Of a stretch of 64,000 nt of DNA, positions 40,681 to 48,785 are shown piece after piece; position 1 is the stretch's first letter; every line of letters begins with the position of its first letter. The stretch comes from Amycolatopsis oliviviridis (GTDB lineage Bacteria; Actinomycetota; Actinomycetes; Mycobacteriales; Pseudonocardiaceae). The position numbers and the translations under genes were made by a program. The DNA lies in the NCBI RefSeq assembly GCF_014654365.1, contig NZ_BNAY01000004.1, positions 62,001 to 126,000 of the forward strand. Direction: 5' to 3'. The notes beneath the pieces are model-generated. The model was not told where the DNA came from and made no database searches. It was given only the letters and a program-made list of their open reading frames with translations.

Positions 40681-41451
40681 ATGACCCCGGTGCTTTACCT
40701 CAGCCACGGAGCGCCGCCGCTCGCCGACGACGCCACCTGGACCCGCCAGCTCGCCGGCTGGTCGGCGGACCTCGAAAAGCCGAAGGCGATCCTCGTCGTC
40801 TCCGCGCACTGGGAAGAGGCACCGCTGTCCCTCGGCGCCACCACCACGGTGCCGCTGGTCTACGACTTCTGGGGCTTCCCCGAGCACTACTACCAGGTGA
40901 AATACGCCGCACCCGGCGCTCCGGAGCTGGCGGACAAGGTACGGAAACTGCTCCGCTCACCGGAGACACCGGTCCACGACGCGCCCGACCGCGGCCTCGA
41001 CCACGGCGCGTACGTCCCGCTCGTGGAGATGTACCCGGACGCCGACGTCCCGGTGCTCCAGGTGTCCATGCCGTCGCTGGACCCGCGCGAGCTGTTCGAC
41101 CTCGGCCGGAAGCTCGCGCCGCTGCGCGACGAAGGCGTGCTGATCATCGGCAGCGGCTTCTTCACCCACAACCTGAGCGCACTGGGCCAGACCGACGGCA
41201 CCGACGGGACGCCGCCGTCGTGGTCGAGCGAATTCGACCACTGGGGTGCGGAGACCCTGCGCCACGGCGACCTCGACGCGTTGCTGGACTTCCAGCACAA
41301 GGCCCCCGCCGCGGCCCTCGCGCACCCCAGGATCGAGCACTTCGCACCGCTGTTCGTCTCGCTCGGCGCGAGCTCTTCGGAAGGGAAAGGCGAAACCGTC
41401 ATCGACGGCTACTGGCACGGCCTCGCCAAGCGTTCCCTCCAGTTCGACTAG
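40681..41451 (+). CDS. class III (LigB/DODA-type) aromatic ring-opening dioxygenase
   Basis: A 256-residue enzyme of the DODA/LigB family that opens catechol-type rings with a non-heme metal. Metal-site segments are SHGAPP near the N-terminus (H9), VVSAHWE (about 43), RGLDHGAYVPL (about 106) and FFTHNLS (about 162). ATG 40681 follows GGAG. A palindrome directly upstream indicates local control. The substrate (a catechol such as dihydroxyphenylalanine) is unknown. Its stop codon shares bases with the stop of the convergent MFS gene. Confidence 0.85.
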   Translation: MTPVLYLSHGAPPLADDATWTRQLAGWSADLEKPKAILVVSAHWEEAPLSLGATTTVPLVYDFWGFPEHYYQVKYAAPGAPELADKVRKLLRSPETPVHDAPDRGLDHGAYVPLVEMYPDADVPVLQVSMPSLDPRELFDLGRKLAPLRDEGVLIIGSGFFTHNLSALGQTDGTDGTPPSWSSEFDHWGAETLRHGDLDALLDFQHKAPAAALAHPRIEHFAPLFVSLGASSSEGKGETVIDGYWHGLAKRSLQFD

Positions 41452-42632
41452 CGGGAGCGGAGGACGCCGGCGCCCGCCACCAGACCGAGCGCCAGCAGCG
41501 TGACCACCCCGAACGAGACCGTCAGCGACGTCAGGTCGGCGATCCCGCCGATCAGCGACGGCGCGACGAGACCCGACGAATAGGTGATGGTCGCGACGCC
41601 CGCGATCGACTGGCTCGGCGTCGGCCCGCTGCGTCCGGCCGCCGCGAAGGCGAGCGGCACCACGACGGAGACGCCGAGCCCGATCAGCGCGAACCCGGCC
41701 ATCGCCATCACCGGATGGGCGGCGAAGACGACGAGCAGCCCACCGGCCGTCGCGAAGGCGCCACCCGTGCGGACGGTCTTGACCGAGCCGAAGCGCCGGA
41801 CCAGCGCGTCACCCGAGAGCCGGGCCGCCGCCATCGTGCAGGTGAACGCGGTGGTCGACGCCGCCGCGATACCCGGCGAGGTGTCGAGGACGTCGCGCAG
41901 GTAGACGGCGGACCAGTCGAGGCTCGCGCCCTCGGCGAAGACGGCACAGAACGCGACGGCACCGATGATCACGGCCGACTTCGGCGGCAGCGCGAACCTA
42001 GGCGGCGGATTCTCGTCGGGCGCGCTGCGGACGTCGAACACGCCCTGGCAGAGGAGCGCTCCGGCGACGGTGAGCACGGCGGACGCGATCAGGAAGTGGA
42101 TCCGGGCGTCCAACGCGGCGTGCGCGGCGAGCGTGCCCGCGGCGGAACCGACGAGCGCGCCCGTGGTCCACATGCCGTGCAGCCCCGACATGACCGACTT
42201 GCCCATCTTCTCCTCGACGTCGACGCCGAGGGCGTTCATCAGCACGTCCGAGGTACCGGCCGCGGTGCCCATGACGAACAGCGCGAGGCACAGGGTGAAG
42301 AGGTTTCCCGCCAGGGACGGGAGGATCAGCGCCAGCGTCCAGTACGCCAGCAGCAGCCGGAGCCCCAGCCTGCCGCCGAGCCGGTGCCCGATCCGCGCGG
42401 CGAGCGGCATGGTCAGCGAGGCACCGATCGCGGGGAAGGCGAGCGCGAGGCCGAGCTGGCCCGCGCTGATCCCCGCGTGTTCCTGGATCCACGGGATCCG
42501 GGTGGCAAAACTGCCGGTCACCGCGCCGTGCACGGCGAAGACGGCGGCGATGGCGACCCGCGCCTGCCGCACCCGTCGTGACGGCGCGCCGACGGTTTCC
42601 ACTGTGTTGGTCACTGGGCCCCCAAGGTCCAT
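41448..42632 (-). CDS. MFS transporter
   Basis: A 394-residue major facilitator protein with about 12 transmembrane segments. Characteristic pieces are GSFATRIPWIQEHAGISAGQL, FVMGTAAGTSDVLMNALGVDVE and AARIGHRLGGRLGLRL (the loop between helices 2 and 3). It resembles actinobacterial sugar or small-molecule exporters adjacent to ROK regulators. The start is ATG 42632; GTG 42614 (VTNTVETVG) is an alternative with GGGGG upstream. It is divergent from a ROK regulator across a palindrome, which likely controls it. Confidence 0.85.
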   Translation of the reverse strand: MDLGGPVTNTVETVGAPSRRVRQARVAIAAVFAVHGAVTGSFATRIPWIQEHAGISAGQLGLALAFPAIGASLTMPLAARIGHRLGGRLGLRLLLAYWTLALILPSLAGNLFTLCLALFVMGTAAGTSDVLMNALGVDVEEKMGKSVMSGLHGMWTTGALVGSAAGTLAAHAALDARIHFLIASAVLTVAGALLCQGVFDVRSAPDENPPPRFALPPKSAVIIGAVAFCAVFAEGASLDWSAVYLRDVLDTSPGIAAASTTAFTCTMAAARLSGDALVRRFGSVKTVRTGGAFATAGGLLVVFAAHPVMAMAGFALIGLGVSVVVPLAFAAAGRSGPTPSQSIAGVATITYSSGLVAPSLIGGIADLTSLTVSFGVVTLLALGLVAGAGVLRSR

Positions 42633-42660
42633 GAGACGACTCGACGGTGTGAGCGTAAAC

Positions 42661-42681
42661 TATCAGGAAGGGAACCTGATA
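42661..42681. promoter_or_regulatory. ROK operator between MFS gene and rok
   Basis: TATCAGG (42661-42667) and CCTGATA (42675-42681) are exact inverted arms with spacer AAGGGAA, next to an AATTAATT stretch. The site lies 24 bases before the ROK start and 29 bases from the MFS start. Confidence 0.6.
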
Positions 42682-42704
42682 ATTAATTCTGGGAGGATCC
42701 AACG

Positions 42705-43895
42705 GTGAGTGTCATCCGGATGCCGTCCGCCTCCCCGAGCACCGCGCGGGCCATCAACGACCGGCTCGCCCTCGACCTGCTCCAACGCGAGGGCGCGCTG
42801 ACGGCCACCCAGCTCAAGACGTTGACCGGGCTCTCCCGGCCGACCGTCGCGGACCTCGTCGAACGGCTTCAGGACGCCGGGCTGATCGAGATCGTCGGCG
42901 AAGCGGGCGCGGAACGCCGCGGGCCGAACGCGAAGCTGTACGGCATCGTCGCCGACCGCGCGTACCTCGCCGGTCTCGACGTCCGTACGCACGGCATGGC
43001 CGTTTCGGTCGCAGACCTGCTCGGGCAGACCAGGGCGGAGGCCTCGGTGCCGTTCGCTTTGGACGTCGACACCGATATGGCCGTCGAGCGGGCGATCGCC
43101 CTGCTGGAGGCCACCACCGCCGAAGCGGGCGCGACCGCGCTGCACACGATCGCCGTCGGCGCGCCCGGTCTGGTCGACCCGGCGACCGGCGGTCTGCGGC
43201 CCGCCGGGGGACTGCCCGCGTGGCACGGGAAACTCGTCGACGAACTCCGGCGACGGCTGGGCGTCCCGGTACTGCTGGAGAACGAGGTCAACCTCGCCGC
43301 CGCCGCCGAACAGCGCCTCGGCGCCGCCCGCGACCGCGACACCTTCGTCCTGCTGTGGCTCGGCTTCGGTGTCGGCGCGGCCGTCGTCCTCGACGGTTCG
43401 CTGCGGCGGGGCGCGTCGGGCGGCGCGGGCGAGATCGGGTTCCTGCCGATGCTGGGACCCGGACGGCTCCCGACGGCGACGGACTGCGACGGCGGCTTCC
43501 ACACCCTGGCGGGCAGCGCCGCGATCTGCGACCTCGCCCGCGAACACGGCATCCCCGCTTCGTCGGCCGACAACGCCGAAGCGGCCGAAGCGGCCATCGG
43601 GTATGCGATCGACGCCGGCGCCGAGGAGTTCCTGGAGATCGTCGCGGAGCGGATCGCGATCGGCGCGGCCGCGGTCACCGCGGTGCTCGACCCGGGTTGT
43701 CTCGTGCTCGGCGGCGAGATCGGCCGCGCGGGCGGCGACGCGCTGGCCGCCCGGGTCAGCCGCCGGATCTCGGAGATCTCACCGCTGCGGACCGAGGTGC
43801 GGGCGGGGACCGTCGGCGGCGGCGCGGTGCTGGAGGGCGCGGTACTGACCGCGATGGGCGCGGCCCAGGACGCGCTGTTCACCCCGAGGGGCTGA
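42705..43895 (+). CDS. ROK-family transcriptional regulator
   Basis: A 396-residue ROK repressor. The winged helix is LLQREGALTATQLKTLTGLS then RPTVADLVERLQDAGLIE. The ROK domain starts near residue 88 (AGLDVRTHGMAVSVADLLG) and holds AVGAPGLVDPATG, LENEVNLAAAAE and GFGVGAAVVLDG. The canonical CxCGxxGC zinc motif is replaced by ATDCDGGFHTLAGS, so the zinc site is incomplete. It probably responds to a sugar and controls the divergent MFS transporter. The start is GTG 42705 with GGGAGG upstream. Confidence 0.85.
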   Translation: MSVIRMPSASPSTARAINDRLALDLLQREGALTATQLKTLTGLSRPTVADLVERLQDAGLIEIVGEAGAERRGPNAKLYGIVADRAYLAGLDVRTHGMAVSVADLLGQTRAEASVPFALDVDTDMAVERAIALLEATTAEAGATALHTIAVGAPGLVDPATGGLRPAGGLPAWHGKLVDELRRRLGVPVLLENEVNLAAAAEQRLGAARDRDTFVLLWLGFGVGAAVVLDGSLRRGASGGAGEIGFLPMLGPGRLPTATDCDGGFHTLAGSAAICDLAREHGIPASSADNAEAAEAAIGYAIDAGAEEFLEIVAERIAIGAAAVTAVLDPGCLVLGGEIGRAGGDALAARVSRRISEISPLRTEVRAGTVGGGAVLEGAVLTAMGAAQDALFTPRG

Positions 43896-43906
43896 AACGG
43901 CGATCT

Positions 43907-43956
43907 CGCGTGATCAGACGGACGACACGCGTGATTGGAGAGCGCACACGCGTGAT
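43907..43956. repeat. three CGCGTGAT direct repeats spaced 21 bp
   Basis: CGCGTGAT occurs at 43907, 43928 and 43949, exactly 21 bases apart (two helical turns). The intervening sequence is partly conserved in length but not in bases. The array follows the ROK stop codon directly and precedes a terminator hairpin. The regular phase suggests a protein-binding array or a remnant of a repeated intergenic element. Confidence 0.6.
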
Positions 43957-43975
43957 CGGGGGCGGAACACAAAAG

Positions 43976-44010
43976 GAAGCGGGCCCGGGAGTGACTCCCG
44001 GGCCCGCTTC
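43976..44010. terminator. 17-bp hairpin between convergent genes
   Basis: Arms 43976-43992 (GAAGCGGGCCCGGGAGT) and 43994-44010 are exact inverted copies around a single G. It sits between the ROK gene (rightward) and the large surface-protein gene (leftward), whose stop is 34 bases away, so it can end both transcripts. Confidence 0.7.
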
Positions 44011-44043
44011 GGTTCATTCAGTGGCGCTAGCCGACTGGCAGGT

Positions 44044-47000
44044 TCACATGGTGTGGAACTTCTTGCCGGTCAGGGTGCCGATGAAACGCTGGAACATGCT
44101 CAGCGGCGACGAGTCGACGTTCGCCAGAGCCGGGACCTGCGCGGTCGGCATCGCCGGGGTGCTGTTCACGACCGGCAGGGTGCCCGCGGTGGGCAGCTGC
44201 ACCGGCAGCGAGCCGGCGGTCGGGAGCGCACCCGCGGTCGGCAGGGCGCCGGCCGTCGGGAGGGCCACCGGCAGGGTGCCCGCAGTCGGCAGGGCGCCGG
44301 CCGTGGGGAGCTGCACCGGCAGCTTGCCGACGGTGGGCAGGCCGTTCAGCGCCGGGAGGGTCGGCAGCTGCGCGACCTTCGGGGCGTCCGCACGAGCGTC
44401 GTCACCGGGCAGGGCCGGGGTCTTCGGCAGGGCCGGGACACCGGGCAGCGCCGGGGTGCCGGGCAGCTCGGGCAGGTCCGCCTTCGGCATCTGCGTCGGG
44501 AGAGCCGTCAGCCCCTTCAGGGAGGACAGACCGGCCTGCAGGCCACCCAGCTGGGGACCGTCGGCGCGGGCGCCACCGATCGCCGGGGTGGACGGCAGGG
44601 CGCCGGCACCGTTCAGCGCGGGAGCGCCGAAGGGCAGGGTCGGCACCGCGTCGATCGGCATCTCCGAGCCCACCGTGTCGGTGAAGGCGCGGGTGTACTC
44701 CTCGTCGTTGATCTCGGTGGAGTCGTCCGAGTTCTCGTCCGCGATGGCCAGCACCGGGATTTCGAGCTCGTTCAGCGGAACCGAGAACACCAGCGGGTGG
44801 TGGAAGTTGAAGCCCGACAGGGCCTCTCCACTGCCGTCGGTGATGCTGTCGCCGCCGGTCTGGCCGTCGATCATGCTGTCCGCGTCGGTCTCGGAGACGC
44901 CGCCGGCCGCCGCGATGGCGTCGCCGAACACCTCCGGAACGGCCGCGACCGGGATGTCGAGGATGTTGCCCGAGAGCGATCCTTCGGTGCCCGAGGTCTC
45001 GACGTCGCCACCCGAGGTGGCGTCGACGGTGTCGGAGCCGACGGCGTCGGCGATACCGGCGGCCGCGACCGCGTCGTGCGTGACGGGCACGATCGGCAGC
45101 GCCTGCGCGCCGATGATGTTGCCCGAGACCGCGCCTTCGTCACCGGTGGTGGTGGCGTCGCCACCCGCCGACGACATGACGTCGTTCACGCTGGTGCCCT
45201 TGGCGATGCCCGCCGCAGCGGCGCCGAGGCCGGTCACCGGGACGGTGCCGCCGACCGGCGTCTGGACGATGTTGCCCGCCAGGGCGCCTTCGTCACCGTT
45301 CGCGGTGGCGTCGCCACCGGCGTTCGAGTCGGTCAGGTTCGAGCCCTCGCCCGACGCGATCCCGCCGAGCACCGCGGCGAAGTTGTGCGCCTGGACCGGC
45401 AGGGACACCGGGCCGTAGACCAGGTTGCCCGAGCCCGCGCCACCGTCACCGGTCGCGTGGACGTCGTGCCCGGCGTTGGAGGTGGTGTCGCCGTCGGCGC
45501 CACCGTGGCCCTGACCGATGAACGCGCCACCGATCCCGAACGCCTGCACCGGCAGCGAAACCGGCACGGTGCCCAGGTTGGAGCTGAGGAAGCCGTTGTC
45601 GTCGGCGGTGTTCCCGCCGCCGCCACCGGAGACGACCTTGGTCTCGTCGGCCGAGCCGGAGCCCTGACCGATGAACGAGCCACCGACACCGAAGACCTCG
45701 GCCGGAACCGCGGCCGGGACCTGGACGATGTTGCCCGAGCCGGACGAGTCGTTGCCCGTGGTGCCGTCGTACCCGCCGGCGGTCACGGTCTTGGTCTCGG
45801 TCGCCTCGGCGACGGCCTGGCCGATGTGCGAGCCACCGACGCCGTAGACCTCGGGGGCCAGCGCGGCCTGGGTGTTGACGATGTTGCCCGCGAGGGTGGA
45901 GTCGTCACCCGTGGTGTGGCTGCCGTTGCCGGCGTTCGCGTCGACGGTGTTCTCGCACGAGGTGGAGGACACGTTGCCGATGTAGGTGCCCGCGATGCAG
46001 GTCACCTCGACCGGGGCCGCCACGGCCGGGTCGACGATGTTGCCGCCGCCCGCGGAGCCTTCGCCCTCGGAGCTGACGAAGCCACCGGCGTCGACGACGC
46101 TGGAGTGGCTGGTGCCGCCGTCCTTGCCGGTGTTGGCCAGGCCGACCCAGCTGGCGGCCACGCCGCCGACGTTCGCGACGTCCGCGGTCTGCGGCACGAT
46201 CGCGTTACCCGCGACGGCCGAGTCCTCGCCGGAGGTCTGCACGTAGCTGGGGACGTTGCTCCAGCCGGGCGTGGTGTCGCCGGCCTGCGCGTCCGCAGCG
46301 GAGCTGCTGTTCGAGTTCGCGAGCGAACCGTGCGCGGCCGCCGCGTTGTCGTTCACCTTCACCGGGAGGGCGATCGGCACCGCGCCGACGTTGCCGCCGA
46401 GGGCGGAGTCGTCACCGTCGGTCTCGACCCAGCCGCCGGAGGTGGCGTCGGTCTCGGCCTCGTAGCCGGAGCTGTTGGCGTTGCCGATGATCCAGGACAC
46501 GGCGTTGCCGGTGACCTGGACCGGGGTGGCGAACTGACCGGCCACCACGTTGCCGGAGAGAGCGGAGCCCTCGCCGTCGGTGGTGATGTTGCCGGTCTCG
46601 GTGGTGCTCTGGCTGGCGGAACCGCCGACCACGCGACCGGTGCCGCCGGCGAGCCCGCCGCCGTTCCCGGCGATCTGCACGGGCAGCGCCCAGTCCAGGG
46701 ACACGACGTTCCCGGCGAGGCTGGAGTCCTCACCGGTGGTCTCGACGTCCTGGTTGTGCGACCACGTCTGCTGGTGGCTGCCGCCCTCGACCTCGGCGTC
46801 ACCGATCACGCCGATGGCGTTGTCGACGATCTGGATTGGGACGACGACGTCACCGACGACCTTGTTGCCCTTGAGGATGTCGTCCGTGGTGGTGAACCCA
46901 CCACTGGTCAGCCCACCGCTGACCTGACGGGCCGAGTCCTTGGCGGCCAGCGGCGCGGGGACGGCGCCCTTGTCGGAGAGCTTGGGCAGCCCTCCGCCGA

Positions 47001-47292
47001 TGCCGTCGCTGCTGCTGCCCGGCGACGAAGCCGAGTCCAGCGCGTCCGAGACGGGCTTGGTGACGGCCTTGGTGCTGACCTCACCCTTGTAGCCGGGGAG
47101 GTCGGCCTGGCCCAGCGGCGTGCCGACGGCGTTGTTGTCGATCTCGATGGGAACGGTGACGTTCGCGTCGAGCGGCGAGGCAGGGGTGTCGGGGTTGACC
47201 TGTTCGTCAGCCGAGGCGATGCCGGTGCCCAGCATCAACAGCCCACCCGTGACCAACGCGGTCTGGAGTCCGCGCTTTGCCCAGGATTGCAT
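44044..47292 (-). CDS. large secreted chaplin-like repeat protein
   Basis: A 1082-residue exported protein. I chose ATG 47292, with AAGGAG nine bases upstream; residues 1-28 (MQSWAKRGLQTALVTGGLLM, cleavage at IASA) are the signal peptide. From about residue 140 to 810 there are roughly 13 repeats of about 51 residues of the form GN-I/V-V-x5-PV-x-V-x-G-x5-IG, a spacer ending TxGDxSxxS, then GN again. The core resembles chaplin domains, which form amyloid films on streptomycete aerial hyphae. One unit has two cysteines (CIAG ... TSC), as in chaplins. The last 200 residues are Leu/Pro/Ala-rich with LPTAG repeats. No anchor helix was seen. Confidence 0.75.
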   Translation of the reverse strand: MQSWAKRGLQTALVTGGLLMLGTGIASADEQVNPDTPASPLDANVTVPIEIDNNAVGTPLGQADLPGYKGEVSTKAVTKPVSDALDSASSPGSSSDGIGGGLPKLSDKGAVPAPLAAKDSARQVSGGLTSGGFTTTDDILKGNKVVGDVVVPIQIVDNAIGVIGDAEVEGGSHQQTWSHNQDVETTGEDSSLAGNVVSLDWALPVQIAGNGGGLAGGTGRVVGGSASQSTTETGNITTDGEGSALSGNVVAGQFATPVQVTGNAVSWIIGNANSSGYEAETDATSGGWVETDGDDSALGGNVGAVPIALPVKVNDNAAAAHGSLANSNSSSAADAQAGDTTPGWSNVPSYVQTSGEDSAVAGNAIVPQTADVANVGGVAASWVGLANTGKDGGTSHSSVVDAGGFVSSEGEGSAGGGNIVDPAVAAPVEVTCIAGTYIGNVSSTSCENTVDANAGNGSHTTGDDSTLAGNIVNTQAALAPEVYGVGGSHIGQAVAEATETKTVTAGGYDGTTGNDSSGSGNIVQVPAAVPAEVFGVGGSFIGQGSGSADETKVVSGGGGGNTADDNGFLSSNLGTVPVSLPVQAFGIGGAFIGQGHGGADGDTTSNAGHDVHATGDGGAGSGNLVYGPVSLPVQAHNFAAVLGGIASGEGSNLTDSNAGGDATANGDEGALAGNIVQTPVGGTVPVTGLGAAAAGIAKGTSVNDVMSSAGGDATTTGDEGAVSGNIIGAQALPIVPVTHDAVAAAGIADAVGSDTVDATSGGDVETSGTEGSLSGNILDIPVAAVPEVFGDAIAAAGGVSETDADSMIDGQTGGDSITDGSGEALSGFNFHHPLVFSVPLNELEIPVLAIADENSDDSTEINDEEYTRAFTDTVGSEMPIDAVPTLPFGAPALNGAGALPSTPAIGGARADGPQLGGLQAGLSSLKGLTALPTQMPKADLPELPGTPALPGVPALPKTPALPGDDARADAPKVAQLPTLPALNGLPTVGKLPVQLPTAGALPTAGTLPVALPTAGALPTAGALPTAGSLPVQLPTAGTLPVVNSTPAMPTAQVPALANVDSSPLSMFQRFIGTLTGKKFHTM

Positions 47293-47486
47293 GGGGTTGT
47301 TCTCCTTCATTTCGGGTTCCCTTTCGGGTCTGAGGAGGCGCCTTCGAACAGGCGCCAGAGGGGGGTGGAAAGAGTGCGGGCGCGACAAAGCGCACCGCCG
47401 TTTCGCGGGGGTTCAGGAGCGGACGCGAAGCCAAGCCCGGAATCGGGAGGCGTGAGGCGCGTCGGCTACCCCGCGGAGGGAGGTGT

Positions 47487-48506
47487 TCAGTCAGGAGTGA
47501 CGCCGGGCTGCGAGCCCGGGGTGAGCGGCATGTACCGCGTGCCTGCCAGCGTGTAGCCGGTCAGGGAACGCTCGACGGCGGCGACGAGCCAGGCGGGAAC
47601 GCCGTGGGTCAAGCCGTCGAGGTGACCACCGGGGGCGTTGCCGCCACCGGGGACAGTCGGGATGGACGGCGCGACGGGAAGCGGCGCCGGGGTGAGCGGA
47701 CGCGGGAGGTCGCCGTGTCCGTCACGCGAAGGAGAGTCCTCGTCCTGGTCGAACGCGCCCTGCTGCTGCACGAGGGCGGGCATCGGGAGGAGGGTCTCGG
47801 CGGAAGCGGGGAACTGCGTCGTGGCCAGCTGGGCGAAGTCGGTGACCTGGTCGCCGGCGCCGCCGGTCTCCAGCGGGGACTTCGGGTCGACCGGGCCGCC
47901 GCTGACCGGAAGCTCCGGCACGAGACCGCCGTGGCCGTGCGGGTCGAGGAGGTCCCAGACCCCGCGACCGAAATCGGGCGACGGGGCGAAGGTCTCGTCC
48001 AGTACCTGGCGGGTGTCCTGCGGCTTGCGCACGATGTGCTCGACGGCGCCGAGCGTCCGCTTGACCGGGGTGACCACCGAGGTGTCCGCGAAGTCGGTGA
48101 CCGCGTCGCTGACGCGGTCGGAGACCTCGTGCTCGTCGGCGCGGATCTCGCCGCCGCAGTGGCGCTTCGCCGTCGAGGTCTTGGACCCTTCCGGCATCGA
48201 CCACGTGGTGGCGTCCTGGTGGTTCTCGCCGCACACGGCACCGGCGACGTCGCCGGTGAACTTCGAAGTGCCGCGGGAAACATCGGAAAGACCGGCCGTG
48301 GTGGCGTCGGTGACCGGGGTGACGCTCGTGTCGGGAGCGTTGACCATCGGCGCGGACGGGATGACATCGGCCGCGGCGGAAGCTCCGGAAACCGCCCAAG
48401 CGGCGGCGGAACCGGCGACGGCGCCGCCGAGGACGAACAGCGCACGCGAAGCGAGACGGCCGAAGCGCGCCGCGCCCCGCCCCTCGTTCTTCGCCGCGTT
48501 CGTCAC
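47487..48506 (-). CDS. exported protein of unknown function, adjacent to chaplin-like gene
   Basis: A 339-residue secreted protein. GTG 48506 follows GGAG by five bases. A basic n-region (KNEGRGAARFGRLASR) and a hydrophobic segment ending ASAAADV form a long signal peptide or membrane anchor. Two cysteines (AVCGENHQDATTW and KRHCGGEIRAD) may pair. The rest is Pro, Asp and Gly-rich with predicted turns, ending YTLAGTRYMPLTPG. No family is known to me. It lies upstream of the chaplin-like gene in the same direction with a 194-base gap, so the two may act on the same surface. The function is unknown. Confidence 0.65.
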   Translation of the reverse strand: MTNAAKNEGRGAARFGRLASRALFVLGGAVAGSAAAWAVSGASAAADVIPSAPMVNAPDTSVTPVTDATTAGLSDVSRGTSKFTGDVAGAVCGENHQDATTWSMPEGSKTSTAKRHCGGEIRADEHEVSDRVSDAVTDFADTSVVTPVKRTLGAVEHIVRKPQDTRQVLDETFAPSPDFGRGVWDLLDPHGHGGLVPELPVSGGPVDPKSPLETGGAGDQVTDFAQLATTQFPASAETLLPMPALVQQQGAFDQDEDSPSRDGHGDLPRPLTPAPLPVAPSIPTVPGGGNAPGGHLDGLTHGVPAWLVAAVERSLTGYTLAGTRYMPLTPGSQPGVTPD

Positions 48507-48608
48507 TCGGTCTCCTGTCGCTTCGGTGTGCCGTTCATCGGTTGCGGGACCGAGGTAAGCAAAGGGCGGAAGGTCAAAGCGAGCCAGCAACGCCTTGATG
48601 GCACGATC

Positions 48609-48651
48609 GTGTGAAGAACACACGGTGTAGCTCGAAATCACGATCAGTGAT
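48609..48651. promoter_or_regulatory. palindromes upstream of exported protein gene
   Basis: GTGTG-AAGAA-CACAC (48609-48623) and ATCAC-GATCA-GTGAT (48637-48651) are two exact palindromes about 100-145 bases upstream of the GTG start at 48506. They lie in the otherwise gene-free stretch 48507-48785. They are candidates for regulator sites of the surface-protein gene. Confidence 0.4.
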
Positions 48652-48785
48652 CAAGGCAGGCGGGACCGGGTTACTCCGGAGTCGACCGGCGGACGATGTG
48701 TCAAGCGTCGCATCGGGCTAATTCGACGCGTACGCGTTGCCCGGAATGTTCAAGAAACCCGGGCTCGGACCGATACGGTGAGCGC

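Noticed and set aside
44180-44350. LPTAG repeats as sortase sorting signals
   Set aside because: They are repeated many times, lack the following hydrophobic helix and basic tail, and differ from LPxTG.
44053-47556. A 1167-codon rightward open frame opposite the chaplin-like gene
   Set aside because: Its low-complexity Gly/Val/Arg composition results from the repeat codons on the other strand; there is no signal peptide or start signal.
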